From Methanobrevibacter sp. (GTDB lineage: Archaea; Methanobacteriota; Methanobacteria; Methanobacteriales; Methanobacteriaceae), in NCBI GenBank assembly GCA_017404125.1, contig JAFRCZ010000287.1, positions 1 through 5,731 of the forward strand: a stretch of 5,731 nt of DNA, written 5' to 3'. Numbering within the stretch: position 1 is the stretch's first letter; each line of letters opens with the position of its first letter. Under the pieces are notes generated by a model. It saw only the letters and a list, made by a program, of their open reading frames with translations, had not been told where the DNA came from and did no database searches. Made by a program: the position numbers and the translations under genes. Positions 5,687-5,731 of the stretch are shown piece after piece.

Positions 5687-5731
5687 TTATTCACTCGTTT
5701 AAAATTCAATTTAAAAAAAGTTTTGGAAGAT
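5687..5731 (-). promoter_or_regulatory. Ribosome binding site and partial promoter of the YbjQ-like gene
   Basis: The minus strand reads GAGTGA (5691-5696) then ATAA before the ATG, close to the GAGGTGAT consensus. Farther upstream, a T7 run leads into TTTAAATTGAATTTTAAA, which could contain a TATA-like element, although it would leave only a very short leader. The true promoter may lie beyond the right edge. Confidence 0.4.

Noticed and set aside
1..5731. Defence system, prophage or insertion sequence
   Set aside because: No integrase, transposase, nuclease, toxin or terminal repeats are visible in any frame.

Overview
The window looks like archaeal chromosome. It opens with the last 31 codons of a gene whose product matches the C-terminus of transcription factor B (TFB), which only archaea use. 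Non-coding DNA is extremely AT-rich, apparent transcription stops are oligo-T tracts, and the Shine-Dalgarno sites resemble GAGGTGAT. Together with the protein types, this suggests a low-GC methanogen of the Methanobacteriales, most likely close to Methanobrevibacter or Methanosphaera. The genus is inferred from general resemblance, not from a search.

Layout: the TFB tail (+, 3-98) is followed by about 310 bases without a gene. That gap holds a T-rich 15-bp tandem array at its left end, serving TFB, and two hairpin/T-tract terminators at its right end for the opposing gene. Next come two minus-strand genes. A two-domain glycosyltransferase (409-2439) combines a GT-A family 2 domain and a GT-B MJ1255-type domain in one chain. 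Upstream of it, 91 bp away, is an unrecognised polytopic membrane protein with an apparently exported C-terminal tail (2531-3679). A 198-bp, very AT-rich divergent promoter region separates this pair from a plus-strand TauE/SafE-family membrane transporter (3878-4708). That gene converges, across 54 bp with oligo-T stops on both strands, on a minus-strand gene (4763-5686). Its product joins an N-terminal membrane region to a C-terminal domain resembling YbjQ/UPF0145.

How the genes fit together: the glycosyltransferase and the membrane protein have no T-tract between them on their own strand, so they may be co-transcribed and act together on cell-surface glycans. This is inference. The transporter and the YbjQ-like protein have their own promoters and terminators and no obvious pathway link. 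I see no tRNA or rRNA, CRISPR array, insertion sequence or defence system. The most unusual items are the fused glycosyltransferase, the unrecognised membrane protein, the membrane-anchored YbjQ-like protein, and the terminator structures downstream of the TFB and glycosyltransferase genes.
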